DNA from: Saccharothrix sp.
Lineage (GTDB): Bacteria > Actinomycetota > Actinomycetes > Mycobacteriales > Pseudonocardiaceae
Assembly (NCBI RefSeq): GCF_031180885.1
Contig: NZ_JAPSLK010000004.1
Span: 124,001 to 188,000 of the forward strand
Direction of reading: 5' to 3'
DNA: 64,000 nucleotides
Shown: positions 25,440-34,479 of the stretch, one piece after another
How positions within the stretch are numbered: position 1 is the stretch's first letter
How the letters are laid out: every line of letters begins with the position of its first letter
Made by a program: the position numbers and the translations under genes
Notes under the pieces: generated by a model
Database searches by the model: none
What the model was told of the DNA's origin: nothing
Seen by the model: only the letters and a program-made list of their open reading frames with translations

Positions 25440-26764
25440 GCACCGTGGCGACCGCCGACCTGGCCACCGCGGAGCTGTTCGGCGGTCTGGAAGATCCCGC
25501 GGCCAACTCGATGAATTTCCTCAACGAGATCGCCGGGCGATATCCCGAAGCCATTTCCCTGGCCGCCGGGAGGCCCACCGAGGAGTTCTTCGACCTGGCC
25601 GACGTGCCGCGATATCTGCGATTGTTCGGCGAGCACCTGGAACGCGAACGGGGACTCACGCCGGCACAGGTGCGGCGCACCGTATTGCAGTACGGGCGCA
25701 CCAAGGGGATCATTCACGAACTGGTCGCCGAGAACCTGTGGCGCGACGAGGGAACCGTTGTCGACCCGGAGTCGGTCGTCGTCACGGCGGGGTGCCAGGA
25801 GGCGATGTTCCTCGTCGCCCGCGCCTTCCGCGCCGACGACCGGGACGTGCTGCTCGCGGTGTCCCCGACCTACGTCGGGCTGACCGGCGCGGCGCGGCTG
25901 GCCGACCTGCCGGTGCGGCCGGTGGCGACCTCGGCGGCCGGCGTCGACCTGGACGACCTGGTGGCCGTGATCCGCCGCGAACGCGCCGCCGGACGCCGTC
26001 CGCGCGCGTGCTACGTGATGCCGGACTTCGCCAACCCGTCCGGCCTGAGCATGGACCTGGAGACCCGGCGGGCGCTGCTGGAGGTGGCGTGCGAGGAGGA
26101 CGTCCTGCTGGTCGAGGACAACCCGTACGGGCTGTTCCACGGCGGTGCGCGGGTGCCGACGCTCAAGGCGCTGGACGAGCACCGCAGGGTGGTCTACCTG
26201 GGGTCGTTCGCCAAGGCGGTGCTGCCCGGGGCGCGCGTCGGGTACGTGGTGGCCGACCAGCGGGTGGCCTCGGCGTCCGGCGCGGTGGGACTGCTCGCCG
26301 ACGAGCTGTCCAAGATCAAGAGCATGGTCACGGTGAACACCTCGCCCATCGCGCAGGCCGTGATCGGCGGCGCGCTGGTCGAGCACGGCGGGAGCCTTCT
26401 CGACGCCACCGCGCGTCAGCGCGAGCTGTACGCGGGCAACCTGCGCCGCGTCCTGGACGGCCTGGCGGCGCGGTTCCCCGACGACGGCGAAGTCACCTGG
26501 ACCGCGCCCGCGGGAGGATTCTTCGTGGTGGTGGAGGTTCCCTTTCCGGTGGACGACGCGCTGCTGGAACGGTCCGCCCGCGACTACGGGCTGTTGTGGA
26601 CGCCCATGGGTCATTTCTACGACGGCGCGCCGCCCGTGCGCGCGCTGCGGCTTTCGTTCAGCGCGGTTTCCCCGGCGTCGATCGACACCGGGCTGGACCG
26701 GCTGGCGGCATTGATCGACGACCGCCGCGACCGATTGGCCGATGGTGCCCCGGGCGAGCGGTGA
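25436..26764 (+). CDS. hpgT: Aryl-glycine aminotransferase (HpgT/PglE type)
   Basis: The 442-residue class I PLP aminotransferase resembles HpgT, which turns 4-hydroxybenzoylformate into L-4-hydroxyphenylglycine. Conserved parts include LQYGRTKGI, MPDFANPSGLSMDLETRR, VEDNPYG and the PLP Lys in YLGSFAKAVLPGARVGYV. Phenylglycine (PglE) and 3,5-dihydroxyphenylglycine enzymes are close relatives, and MocR-like or 2-aminoadipate transaminases share the motifs. The call rests on its co-location with hmaS and hmo. It is coupled to the NRPS-like gene by a GTGA overlap. Confidence 0.78.
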   Translation: MSTVATADLATAELFGGLEDPAANSMNFLNEIAGRYPEAISLAAGRPTEEFFDLADVPRYLRLFGEHLERERGLTPAQVRRTVLQYGRTKGIIHELVAENLWRDEGTVVDPESVVVTAGCQEAMFLVARAFRADDRDVLLAVSPTYVGLTGAARLADLPVRPVATSAAGVDLDDLVAVIRRERAAGRRPRACYVMPDFANPSGLSMDLETRRALLEVACEEDVLLVEDNPYGLFHGGARVPTLKALDEHRRVVYLGSFAKAVLPGARVGYVVADQRVASASGAVGLLADELSKIKSMVTVNTSPIAQAVIGGALVEHGGSLLDATARQRELYAGNLRRVLDGLAARFPDDGEVTWTAPAGGFFVVVEVPFPVDDALLERSARDYGLLWTPMGHFYDGAPPVRALRLSFSAVSPASIDTGLDRLAALIDDRRDRLADGAPGER

Positions 26765-26846
26765 CGTACGCTCCACCAGGTTCATTTCCTTGCCGCGTAT
26801 CAGTTCGGCATTCGTTCACCGCAGGCGCGATCGGGCGGGGGTGTTC

Positions 26847-28256
26847 GTGACACGTCATCTCGCGGAGGCCGGTTCCGCTCCGGTGGCGGGCCCCGAGTGG
26901 GTGGACGAGGTCCTGCTGCGCGGCCCGGACGCCCAGGTGTGCCTGCACGTCGACGGCCCGGTGAACCGCGCCGCGCTGCGCCGCATGGTCGCCGAGCGCC
27001 GCGCTCGGCTGGAAGCGGCGGGGCTGCGCGCGGGCGGCTCGCTGGTGCTGCGCCTGCCGCCGTCCCTGGCGTTCGTGGCGAACCTGTTGGCGGGCTGGCG
27101 GATCGGCGCGCAGGTCGCGCTGCTGGACCACCGGCTCACGCCGTTCGAGGTCGGTGCCGCGCTGGACCGGCTGGCGCCGCAGGTCGTGGTCGCGCCCGGC
27201 GCGGTGCGCGGCAACCCGTTGCGCGCCTTCGCCGACGTCGAGGAGACCACCACCCCGCACCCCGGCCGCCCCGCCGCCACACCGCACGCGGTGATCCAGC
27301 TCAGCTCCGGCTCCACCGGACCGTCCAAGGTGATCGGACGCACCGCGGCGGACCTGATCGCCGAGGTCGACCGCTACACGCGCATCGACGGTGTGCCGCT
27401 GCCCGGCGAGCGGATCGTCGTGCTGGCCTCGATGGTGCACGTGCTGGGCCTGGTCGGCGCGCTGCTCTACGGGCTGCACGCGGGCGTGCAGGTCAGGCCG
27501 CCGGAACGGCTCACCGGCGACAGCGTCCTGGACGCCGTGGCGGCCGAGACCAGCCCGGCGACGGTGCTCGGCGTCCCGTTCCACATCGGACTGCTCGCCT
27601 CGGTCGCCGAACCGCCGCGCCTGCCCCAGTTGAAGCGGATGACCACCGGCGGCGAGCTGGTGCCCGCCGCGACGGCCACCGCGTTCCTGGACAAGTACGG
27701 CGTGCCGCTGGGCAACATGTGGGGCATGACCGAGGTCGGCGTCATCGCCACCGACCTGTTCGGCGCGCACCGCCCCGCGCTGACCCCGGCCCCCGGCCTC
27801 GCGGTCGTCGAGCGGGCCGGCGAACTTCTGGTGAGCAGGCCGGAATCGCCCTACGTCGGCCTGTCCGACCCGACCCGCTGGTCCGACGGGTGGCTGCACA
27901 CCCGGGACGCGGGCGTCGTCGACCCGGACACCGGCCTGGTCACCATCAAGGGACGGCTGGACTCGCAGGTCTCGGTGGGCGGGCTCAAGGTCGACCTGAC
28001 CGAGGTCGAGGCGACGCTGACCGCGCTGCCGGGCGTCGAAGCCGCCGTCGTGCTGCACGACGAGGCGATCACCGGCTACGTGCAGCTCGCGCCGGGCGTG
28101 TCGGTCGACGCCGTCCGCGCCGGTCTCGCCGAGCGGCTGGCCGGCTACAAGCGACCGCGGCAGTTGCACGTGTTGGCGGCGATGCCGCGCACCACCACGG
28201 GAAAACTCGTGCGCGACCGGTCGGTGCTCCGCCAGGCCCCGCGACAAGGAAGGTGA
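26847..28256 (+). CDS. Stand-alone acyl/aryl-AMP ligase (ANL family), canonical motifs
   Basis: The ~469-residue adenylating enzyme has an intact ATP loop (QLSSGSTGPSKVIGR), a WGMTEVGVIATDLFG motif, a TRDAGVVDPDTGLVTIKGRLD hinge region and the catalytic Lys in TTTGKLVRDR. It is short for the family, with a brief N-terminus. The GTG at 26847 is chosen because GGCGGGGG lies five bases upstream; GTG at 26841 is an alternative. A 5-base gap separates it from the carrier protein that follows, so it most likely loads that ACP, and possibly the PCP of the degenerate NRPS. The acid could be 4-hydroxyphenylglycine, a hydroxybenzoate or another acid. Confidence 0.85.
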   Translation: MTRHLAEAGSAPVAGPEWVDEVLLRGPDAQVCLHVDGPVNRAALRRMVAERRARLEAAGLRAGGSLVLRLPPSLAFVANLLAGWRIGAQVALLDHRLTPFEVGAALDRLAPQVVVAPGAVRGNPLRAFADVEETTTPHPGRPAATPHAVIQLSSGSTGPSKVIGRTAADLIAEVDRYTRIDGVPLPGERIVVLASMVHVLGLVGALLYGLHAGVQVRPPERLTGDSVLDAVAAETSPATVLGVPFHIGLLASVAEPPRLPQLKRMTTGGELVPAATATAFLDKYGVPLGNMWGMTEVGVIATDLFGAHRPALTPAPGLAVVERAGELLVSRPESPYVGLSDPTRWSDGWLHTRDAGVVDPDTGLVTIKGRLDSQVSVGGLKVDLTEVEATLTALPGVEAAVVLHDEAITGYVQLAPGVSVDAVRAGLAERLAGYKRPRQLHVLAAMPRTTTGKLVRDRSVLRQAPRQGR

Positions 28257-28260
28257 TCTG

Positions 28261-28536
28261 ATGAGGACACCAGACCACCCCGCCGCGGATCGGGGAGCCC
28301 GCGCGAGCGGGCCGGCGCCGGGCCGCGACGAGATCGTGGCGATGCTCGCCGGCCTCGACGGCAGGTCGGTGCGGGACGTCTCCGAGAGCATCGAGTCGAT
28401 GGAACTGGCCTGGCTGCTGCACCAGGTCGAGCAGCGCTACGGGGTGCGCGTGGAGCTGGACGAGGACCAGTACGGTCGGATGACCACCATCGATGACGCG
28501 GTCGACGTGCTGCGGGAAGCGATCGGGGCGGCTTGA
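28261..28536 (+). CDS. Acyl carrier protein (second)
   Basis: The 91-residue carrier protein has a longer polar N-terminus (about 22 residues) than usual. Alignment of SESIESMELAWLLHQVEQRYGV with ACP helix II places the phosphopantetheine attachment at the Ser of ESIESMEL. It is downstream of an AMP ligase and shares the TGATG overlap with hmaS, so aromatic-unit supply and loading are coupled on one mRNA. Confidence 0.8.
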   Translation: MRTPDHPAADRGARASGPAPGRDEIVAMLAGLDGRSVRDVSESIESMELAWLLHQVEQRYGVRVELDEDQYGRMTTIDDAVDVLREAIGAA

Positions 28537-29618
28537 TGCGGATCTCCGGCATCGACCACATCGAACTGTACGTAGGCGACGCCAAGCAGGCGGCGTTCTA
28601 CCTGTGCACCGCGTTCGGGTTCCAGGTGCGCGGCCAGGGCGGGCCCGAGACGGGCCTGGGCGGGCAGCGCTCGCTGCTGCTGCGCCAGGGCGACATCCAG
28701 GTGGTGCTGACCTCCGGGCTGCACGCCGAGCACCCGGCCACCGAGTACGTGCGCCGCCACGGCGACGGCGTGGCCGTCGTCGGCATCGGCGTGGACGACA
28801 CGGCGGCGGCGTACCGGCTGCTGGTCGAGCGCGGCGCGCGACCCCTGTCACCGCCGAAGGTCTACGGCGAGGGCGAGCAGCGGGTCGTCGTCGCGGAGGT
28901 CTCCGGCTTCTCCGACGTGACCCACCGGCTGGTGGAGCGGCACGGCGCGCGGCGCGAGTTCCTGCCCGGCGCGCTGGTCGTCGACGAGCCCGACCCGTAC
29001 AGCGACAGCAAGCTGCTGCGCGCCATCGACCACCTCGCGATCTGCGTGCCCGCCGGGCGGCTGGGCCCGACCGCGCGCTACTACGTCGACGTGTTCGGCT
29101 TCGAGCAGATCTTCGAGGACTACGTGGAGATCGGCGGGCAGGGCATGGACTCCAAGGTGGTGCAGAGCCCGTCCGGGCAGGTGACGTTCACGCTGATCGA
29201 ACCCGACCCGGACCGCACCCCCGGCCAGATCGACGACTTCCTGTCCTGGCACGCGGGCGCGGGCGTCCAGCACGTCGCGTTCAGCACCGACGACATCGTG
29301 CGCGCGGTCGGCACGCTGTCCGAGCACGGCGTCCGCTTCCTGGGCACGCCCGGCGCCTACTACGACTCGCTGGAGGATCGCGTCGGCCACCTGGACGCGC
29401 CGCTGGACGAGCTGCGCCGCCTGGGCGTGCTGGTCGACCGCGACCACTGGGGCCAGCTGCTGCAGATCTTCACCGAGTCCGTGCACGTCCGCCGCACGCT
29501 GTTCCTGGAGATCATCGAACGCCGCGGCGCGCTGACCTTCGGCAGCGGCAACATCCGCGCCCTGTACGAGGCCAAGCGGGCGGAACTGTCCGGCACCACC
29601 GCTGGGGAGGACGAGTGA
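28536..29618 (+). CDS. hmaS: 4-Hydroxymandelate synthase (HPPD-family dioxygenase)
   Basis: The 360-residue two-domain vicinal-oxygen-chelate enzyme converts 4-hydroxyphenylpyruvate to 4-hydroxymandelate using non-haem iron. The iron ligands are visible as H166 (AIDHLAIC), H246 (VQHVAFST) and E325 (FLEIIERRG). The C-terminal helix reads FGSGNIRALYEA, whereas homogentisate-forming HPPDs generally read GNFxALFEA. With hmo and hpgT in the same cluster the hydroxymandelate reaction is much more likely than homogentisate formation. A tyrosine-catabolism HPPD is the alternative, but no homogentisate gene is nearby. Its end overlaps the PhyH gene as GTGA. Confidence 0.85.
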   Translation: MRISGIDHIELYVGDAKQAAFYLCTAFGFQVRGQGGPETGLGGQRSLLLRQGDIQVVLTSGLHAEHPATEYVRRHGDGVAVVGIGVDDTAAAYRLLVERGARPLSPPKVYGEGEQRVVVAEVSGFSDVTHRLVERHGARREFLPGALVVDEPDPYSDSKLLRAIDHLAICVPAGRLGPTARYYVDVFGFEQIFEDYVEIGGQGMDSKVVQSPSGQVTFTLIEPDPDRTPGQIDDFLSWHAGAGVQHVAFSTDDIVRAVGTLSEHGVRFLGTPGAYYDSLEDRVGHLDAPLDELRRLGVLVDRDHWGQLLQIFTESVHVRRTLFLEIIERRGALTFGSGNIRALYEAKRAELSGTTAGEDE

Positions 29619-30523
29619 TCGAGGTGAACGCGCTCGCGCTGACCGAGCGGGAACGGGAGCTGCTCCCGACCGACGACGAGGTCCGCTTCTTCGCCGAGCA
29701 CGGCTGGTACCTGTCCAGGAAGCTGCTGTCCGACGACGAGGTGGACGAGCTGACCGCCGCGGTGGACCGCTACTACGAGGGCGAGCGCAGCCGCCGCCTG
29801 CCCTCCCGCCCGCCGCGCCTGGCCTACTGGGAGCCCGCGCACGGCGACGTGCAGCGGCACAACGACTACGTGCACTACGAGAGCGACGGCATCGCCAAGG
29901 CGCTGCTCAAGCCGATCATCGGCGCGGTGGCCGCGCGGCTGGCCGAGGCGTCGGAGATCCGGGTGTTCCAGTCGACCCTGATCTACAAGCCGCCGATCGC
30001 CGACGAGCCGTCCAACGTCGTGCCGTGGCACTTCGACAAGCACTACTGGTCGTCGTCGTCCTCCGACCGGATGCTGACCGCGTTCATCCCGCTCCACGAC
30101 TGCGACGAGGAGCTGGGCACCATCACCATGGTGGACGGCAGCCACCGCTGGGAGGAGGTCGGGTTCGACGACAGCACCACCCGCCACTTCGCCGACCGCG
30201 ACCCGAACCACCTGGAAGACCTGCTGTCCGCCAACGCCGCCCACAACGGCGTGCCGGTGTCCAAGATCCCGATGATCATCCCCAAGGGGCACATGAGCTT
30301 CCACCACTGCCGCACCTACCACGGCAGCGGCGCCAACCGGTCGACCCGGCCGCGCCAGGCGATCTCGCTGCACCTCCAGGACGGCGACAACGCCTTCCGC
30401 GACTTCCGGCTCTCCGACGGCACCTCGGCGTTCTACAACCACGACTCGCTGGTGCGCCGCACGCCCGACGGCAGGCCGGACTACGCGGACCCGGAGTTCT
30501 GCCCGCTGCTGTGGCGTTCCTGA
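29615..30523 (+). CDS. Phytanoyl-CoA-dioxygenase-family (PhyH) oxygenase
   Basis: The 302-residue Fe(II)/2-oxoglutarate enzyme has the HxD motif in PWHFDKHYW and the distal His and Arg in TYHGSGANRSTRPRQAISLHL. PhyH enzymes in natural-product clusters hydroxylate, epoxidise or halogenate carrier-bound or free substrates; the Asp in HxD rules out the halogenase type. It sits between hmaS and the E1 genes and overlaps the E1 alpha gene by 13 bases, so it may act on the aromatic or acyl unit rather than on the terpenoid. Confidence 0.87.
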   Translation: MIEVNALALTERERELLPTDDEVRFFAEHGWYLSRKLLSDDEVDELTAAVDRYYEGERSRRLPSRPPRLAYWEPAHGDVQRHNDYVHYESDGIAKALLKPIIGAVAARLAEASEIRVFQSTLIYKPPIADEPSNVVPWHFDKHYWSSSSSDRMLTAFIPLHDCDEELGTITMVDGSHRWEEVGFDDSTTRHFADRDPNHLEDLLSANAAHNGVPVSKIPMIIPKGHMSFHHCRTYHGSGANRSTRPRQAISLHLQDGDNAFRDFRLSDGTSAFYNHDSLVRRTPDGRPDYADPEFCPLLWRS

Positions 30524-31494
30524 GCGCGGCGGCGCACGCCGACCTGTACCGGGTGGTCCGGTTGATCCGCCGGTTCGAGGAACGGGCGGTCGAGCTGGTC
30601 CGCGCGGGCGACATCGTCGGCGGCATCCACCCCTACACCGGGCAGGAGGCCGTCGCCGCCGGGGCGTGCGCGGCGCTGCGGGCCGACGACGTGATCACCA
30701 GCACCCACCGCGGGCACGGGCACGTGCTGGCCAAGGGCGCCGACCCGAAGCGGGTGCTGGCCGAGCTGGCGGGCCGCGCCACCGGGCTCAACCGGGGGCG
30801 CGGCGGGTCCATGCACGCCGCGGACTTCCGGCTGGGCATCCTCGGCGCGAACGCCATCGTCGGCGCGAACGCCCCGATCACCGCGGGCGCGGCGTGGGCG
30901 GCCAAGCGGGCGGGCGACGGCCGGGTGGCGGTGAGCTTCTTCGGCGACGGCGCGGTCAACCAGGGCGTGCTGCTGGAGTCGCTGAACCTGGCCGCGCTGT
31001 GGCGGTTGCCGGTGCTGTTCGTGTGCGAGAACAACGGCTACGCCACGACGTTGGCCGTGGCGGACGCGGTCGCGGGCACGATCACCGGGCGGGGCGAGGC
31101 GTTCGGCATCCCGTCGGCGACGGTCGACGGCATGGACCCCGTGGCCGTGCTGGACGCCGCGCGCACCGCCGTCGACCGCGCCCGGTCCGGCGGCGGGCCG
31201 TCGTTGATCGAGTGCGTGACCTACCGGTTCGACGCGCACCACACGTGGGAACACCGTGCGCGGGTGCGGTATCGCCCTGACGACGAAGTGCTCAAAGGAC
31301 GATCGCGGGACCCGTTGGACGTTCAGGGCTCTCGATTGTCCGATGCGGACCGCGAGCGGGTCGACGCCGAAGTCGAGTCCGTTGTGGACGAGGCGGTGGC
31401 GTTCGCGCTGAGCAGCCCGCACCCCGACCCGGAGGGCGCCTTGGACGACCTGTACGCCACCGGACTGCGCGGTCGACCCGGGGATGGCCGCTGA
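30511..31494 (+). CDS. 2-Oxoacid dehydrogenase E1 alpha subunit (ThDP-dependent)
   Basis: The 327-residue subunit has the ThDP motif GDGAVNQGVLL...CENN with normal spacing, the TGQEAVAAGACAAL entry motif and the phosphorylation-loop-like region HTWEHRARVRYR. It pairs with the E1 beta gene to decarboxylate a 2-oxoacid. It starts with GTG inside the end of the PhyH gene. No E2 or E3 genes follow, so the pair must use the housekeeping E2/E3 or pass its acyl group elsewhere. Related pairs in pristinamycin clusters (PglB/PglC) process phenylpyruvate-derived acids. Confidence 0.88.
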   Translation: MAFLSAAAHADLYRVVRLIRRFEERAVELVRAGDIVGGIHPYTGQEAVAAGACAALRADDVITSTHRGHGHVLAKGADPKRVLAELAGRATGLNRGRGGSMHAADFRLGILGANAIVGANAPITAGAAWAAKRAGDGRVAVSFFGDGAVNQGVLLESLNLAALWRLPVLFVCENNGYATTLAVADAVAGTITGRGEAFGIPSATVDGMDPVAVLDAARTAVDRARSGGGPSLIECVTYRFDAHHTWEHRARVRYRPDDEVLKGRSRDPLDVQGSRLSDADRERVDAEVESVVDEAVAFALSSPHPDPEGALDDLYATGLRGRPGDGR

Positions 31495-32462
31495 TGCCGT
31501 GGCTGTCCTACCGCAAGGCCCTCAACCGGGCGCTGGGCGACGAGCTGGCCCGTGACCCGGCGGTGTTCGTGCTGGGCGAGGACGTCCGGGTCGCGGTGTC
31601 CAACGTGACCGCCGGGCTGCTCGGCCGGTTCGGGCCCGAGCGCGTGGTCGACACGCCCCTGTCCGAGCAGGCGTTCACCGGGTTCGCCACCGGGGCGGCG
31701 CTGGCCGGGATGCGGCCGGTCGTCGAGTTCCAGATCCCGGCGCTGCTGTTCCTGGCGTTCGAGCAGATCGTCAACCAGGCGCACAAGTTCTCGCTGATGA
31801 CCGGCGGCCAGACCGCCGTGCCGGTGACCTACCTGGTGCCCGGCTCCGGGTCGCGCGCCGGCTGGGCCGGGCAGCACTCCGACCACCCCTACGGCCTGTT
31901 CGCGCACGCCGGTGTGAAGACCGTCGTGCCCGCGACGCCCGAGGACGCCTACGGGCTGGTGGTGTCCGCGATCCGCGACGACGACCCGGTGGTGGTGTTC
32001 GCCCCGGCCGGGGCGCTGGACGTGCGGGCGGACGTCGACTTCGCCACGCTGGCCCCGGTGGCCCTGGGCGCGGGGCGGGTGCACCGCCAAGGCTCGGACG
32101 TCACGGTCGTCGCCATCGGCCACCTGGTGCACGACGCGCTGGCGGTCGCCGACGAACTGGCCGGGGAGGCGTCCGTGGAGGTGTTCGACCCGCGCACCGT
32201 GTACCCGTTCGACTGGGACGGGCTGGCCGACTCCGTGCGACGCACCGGGCGGCTGGTCGTGGTGGACGACGCCAACCGCACGTGCGGCGTCGCCGCCGAG
32301 GTGCTGGCCACCGCCGCCGAGCGGTTCGACCTCACCGCCCCGCCCGCGCGGGTGACCCGGCCGGACGGCGCGGTGGTGCCGTTCGCGCCCGCGCTCGACC
32401 GGGCCGTGCAGCCCGACCGCGACCAGCTCGCGACCGCGATCCGCAAGGTGCTCCAGGACTGA
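31494..32462 (+). CDS. 2-Oxoacid dehydrogenase E1 beta subunit
   Basis: The 322-residue protein matches PDH/BCKDH E1 beta: VFVLGEDV near the N-terminus, DTPLSEQAFTGFATGAALAG, the EFQIPALLFLAFEQIVNQAHK core, VPATPEDAYGLV, and a transketolase C-terminal domain (DPRTVYPFDWDGL). It overlaps the E1 alpha gene by one base (TGATG), so a 1:1 heterotetramer is expected. Substrate specificity (pyruvate, branched 2-oxoacid, or benzoylformate/phenylpyruvate) is not readable, but the aromatic pathway around it makes an aryl 2-oxoacid a fair candidate. Confidence 0.9.
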   Translation: MPWLSYRKALNRALGDELARDPAVFVLGEDVRVAVSNVTAGLLGRFGPERVVDTPLSEQAFTGFATGAALAGMRPVVEFQIPALLFLAFEQIVNQAHKFSLMTGGQTAVPVTYLVPGSGSRAGWAGQHSDHPYGLFAHAGVKTVVPATPEDAYGLVVSAIRDDDPVVVFAPAGALDVRADVDFATLAPVALGAGRVHRQGSDVTVVAIGHLVHDALAVADELAGEASVEVFDPRTVYPFDWDGLADSVRRTGRLVVVDDANRTCGVAAEVLATAAERFDLTAPPARVTRPDGAVVPFAPALDRAVQPDRDQLATAIRKVLQD

Positions 32463-32477
32463 CCGAGGGAGGCCGCC

Positions 32478-33416
32478 GTGCCGCTCGACCCCCAGGCGGC
32501 GCGGCTGCGCGCCCGCCGCGTCGCCGACGCCGTGCCGCCGCTGTACACGCTGACCGTCGAGCAGGCCCGCGCCGCCGACCTGGCCGCCGTCCGGGCGGGC
32601 GCGGGCGCGGGCGAGCCGGTGCGGCACGTGGTGGACCGCCACGTCCCCGGACCGGGCGGCGACCTGCCGGTGCGCGTCTACCGGCCGACCGACGACACCG
32701 GTCCGCTGCCGACGCTGGTGTACCTGTTCGGCGGTGGGTGGGCGTTGGGCAGCGTCGAGACGTCCGACGGGATCTGCCGGTCGCTGGCCAACGCCGTGCC
32801 GTGCCAGGTGATCACCGTGGGCTACCGGCTCGCGCCCGAGCACCGGTTCCCGGCGGCCGTGCACGACAGCTACGCGGCCGTGGCGTGGCTCGCCGAGCAC
32901 GCCGACGAGTTCGGGCTCGACCCCGGGCGGTTGGCCGTGGCCGGTGACAGCGCGGGCGGCAACCTCGCGGCGGCCGTGACGCTGCTGGCCCGCGAGCGGG
33001 GCGGCCCGTCGCTGGCCGCGCAGGTGCTCGTGTACCCCAACACCGACTACCGCGCGGACACGCAGTCGTTGCGCGACAGCGACGATCCGGCGTTGTTCAA
33101 CCGGCACTCGGTGGCGTGGTACTGGTCGCACTACCTGGCCGACCCGGCCGACGGGCTCGACCCGCTGGCGTCGCCGTTGCGCGCCGACGACCTGTCGGGG
33201 CTGCCGCCGGCGCTGGTCGTGACCGCCGAGCACGACCCGTTGCGCGACGAGGGCGAGGAGTACGCGCGCAGGCTGGCGTCGTCGGGCGTGGACGTCGTCT
33301 CGACCCGCTACCCCGGCATGGCGCACGGGTTCTTCGCGATGACCGACGTCCTCGACGCGGCCCGCCGGGCGCACGCCGAGGTCGCCGCCTACCTGCGGGC
33401 GCGGTTCACGCCCTGA
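32478..33416 (+). CDS. HSL-family alpha/beta hydrolase with altered oxyanion motif
   Basis: The 312-residue hormone-sensitive-lipase-family esterase has the nucleophile elbow GDSAGGN, the acid in EHDPLRDEGEEYA and the His in GMAHGFF. The HGGGW oxyanion-hole motif is FGGGW here. It starts with GTG 15 bases after the E1 beta gene. In the cluster it may cleave an acyl ester (deprotection) or act as an acyltransferase. The 3' end overlaps the convergent hmo gene by 11 bases. Confidence 0.87.
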   Translation: MPLDPQAARLRARRVADAVPPLYTLTVEQARAADLAAVRAGAGAGEPVRHVVDRHVPGPGGDLPVRVYRPTDDTGPLPTLVYLFGGGWALGSVETSDGICRSLANAVPCQVITVGYRLAPEHRFPAAVHDSYAAVAWLAEHADEFGLDPGRLAVAGDSAGGNLAAAVTLLARERGGPSLAAQVLVYPNTDYRADTQSLRDSDDPALFNRHSVAWYWSHYLADPADGLDPLASPLRADDLSGLPPALVVTAEHDPLRDEGEEYARRLASSGVDVVSTRYPGMAHGFFAMTDVLDAARRAHAEVAAYLRARFTP

Positions 33417-34479
33417 CCGTGCGGAGCCGCCGCGCGTCCTCGACGTCCCGGCAGCCCGCCAGGCGCAGCGCGGTCTCGAACTCCTGCCGGATGACGTCGA
33501 GCACCGCGGTGACGCCCCGCCGCCCGGCCACCGCGAGGCCCCACAGCACCGGGCGGCCGAGCAGGACCGCGTCCGCGCCCAGCGCCAGCGCCCGCAGGAC
33601 GTCGACCCCGGTGCGCACCCCGCTGTCCAGCAGCACCCGGCATCGGCCGCCCACGGCGTCCACCACGTCGGGCAGGGCGTCGACGGAGGGCACCGCGCCG
33701 TCGAGCTGGCGCCCGCCGTGGTTGGAGACCACGAGACCGTCCACACCGGACTCGGCGGCCTGGCGGGCGTCCTCGGGGTCCAGGATTCCCTTCAGCACCA
33801 GCGGCAGTCGTGTGCGCTCCCTGATCCAGTCGAGGTCGCGCCAGGTCAGGGAGGGGTCGAAGACGGCACTGGTGTGCCGGGCCACCGCTGAATCGCCGGC
33901 TCGGCGTTCACCGACGTCACCGCCGATGTTGACCGGCCGCACGCCGGGCGGCAGCGCGAACCCGTTTCGCAGGTCCCGGACGCGCCGCCCCATCACCGGC
34001 ACGTCGACGGTGAGGACGACGGCGCGACACCCGACCCCCTCGGCCCGCCGCAGCAGGTCCGCGACGACCTGGCGGTCCTTGAGCCAGTACAGCTGGAGCC
34101 AGTGCGCGCCACCGGCCGCCGCCACGTCCTCGATCCGCTCGGCGCCGAGCATGCCCAGCACGTTCGGCACCCCCGCCGCCGCGGCCGCCCGCGCCACACC
34201 GCTCTCCCCGTCCGGGTGGACCAGGCGCTGGTACGCCATCGGCGCGATCGCCAGCGGCAGCGACGACCACGCGCCGAACAGGTCGCGGCCCGTGTCGCAC
34301 CCGGACACGTCCACCAGCGACCTGGGCACCACGGACACCCTGTCGAACGCGGCGCGGTTGGCGGCGAGCGTGACCTCGTCGCCCGCTCCGCCGGAGACGA
34401 AGTCCCGGACATCGGGGGCCAGGCGTTCGGCCGCCAGGCGCTCGGCGTCGGCCACCGAGTGGATCGCCGGTGCGGTCAT
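33406..34479 (-). CDS. hmo: 4-Hydroxymandelate oxidase (FMN-dependent alpha-hydroxyacid oxidase)
   Basis: The 357-residue TIM-barrel flavoprotein of the lactate/glycolate/mandelate oxidase family would oxidise 4-hydroxymandelate to 4-hydroxybenzoylformate. The catalytic His and substrate Arg are in SNHGGRQLDG, the FMN-phosphate region is LLDSGVRTGVDVLRALALGADAVLLGR, and LAIAPMAYQRLVHPDGE is the N-terminal FMN contact. Together with hmaS and hpgT it completes the three-step Hpg route. It is the only Hpg gene on the minus strand, coupled by ATGA to a small unknown protein gene that precedes it. Confidence 0.85.
   Translation of the reverse strand: MTAPAIHSVADAERLAAERLAPDVRDFVSGGAGDEVTLAANRAAFDRVSVVPRSLVDVSGCDTGRDLFGAWSSLPLAIAPMAYQRLVHPDGESGVARAAAAAGVPNVLGMLGAERIEDVAAAGGAHWLQLYWLKDRQVVADLLRRAEGVGCRAVVLTVDVPVMGRRVRDLRNGFALPPGVRPVNIGGDVGERRAGDSAVARHTSAVFDPSLTWRDLDWIRERTRLPLVLKGILDPEDARQAAESGVDGLVVSNHGGRQLDGAVPSVDALPDVVDAVGGRCRVLLDSGVRTGVDVLRALALGADAVLLGRPVLWGLAVAGRRGVTAVLDVIRQEFETALRLAGCRDVEDARRLRTVRA

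Noticed and set aside
28536..29618. Homogentisate-forming HPPD for tyrosine breakdown
   Set aside because: The C-terminal helix differs from the usual GNFxALFEA pattern, and hmo and hpgT lie in the same cluster, which together favour hydroxymandelate synthase.
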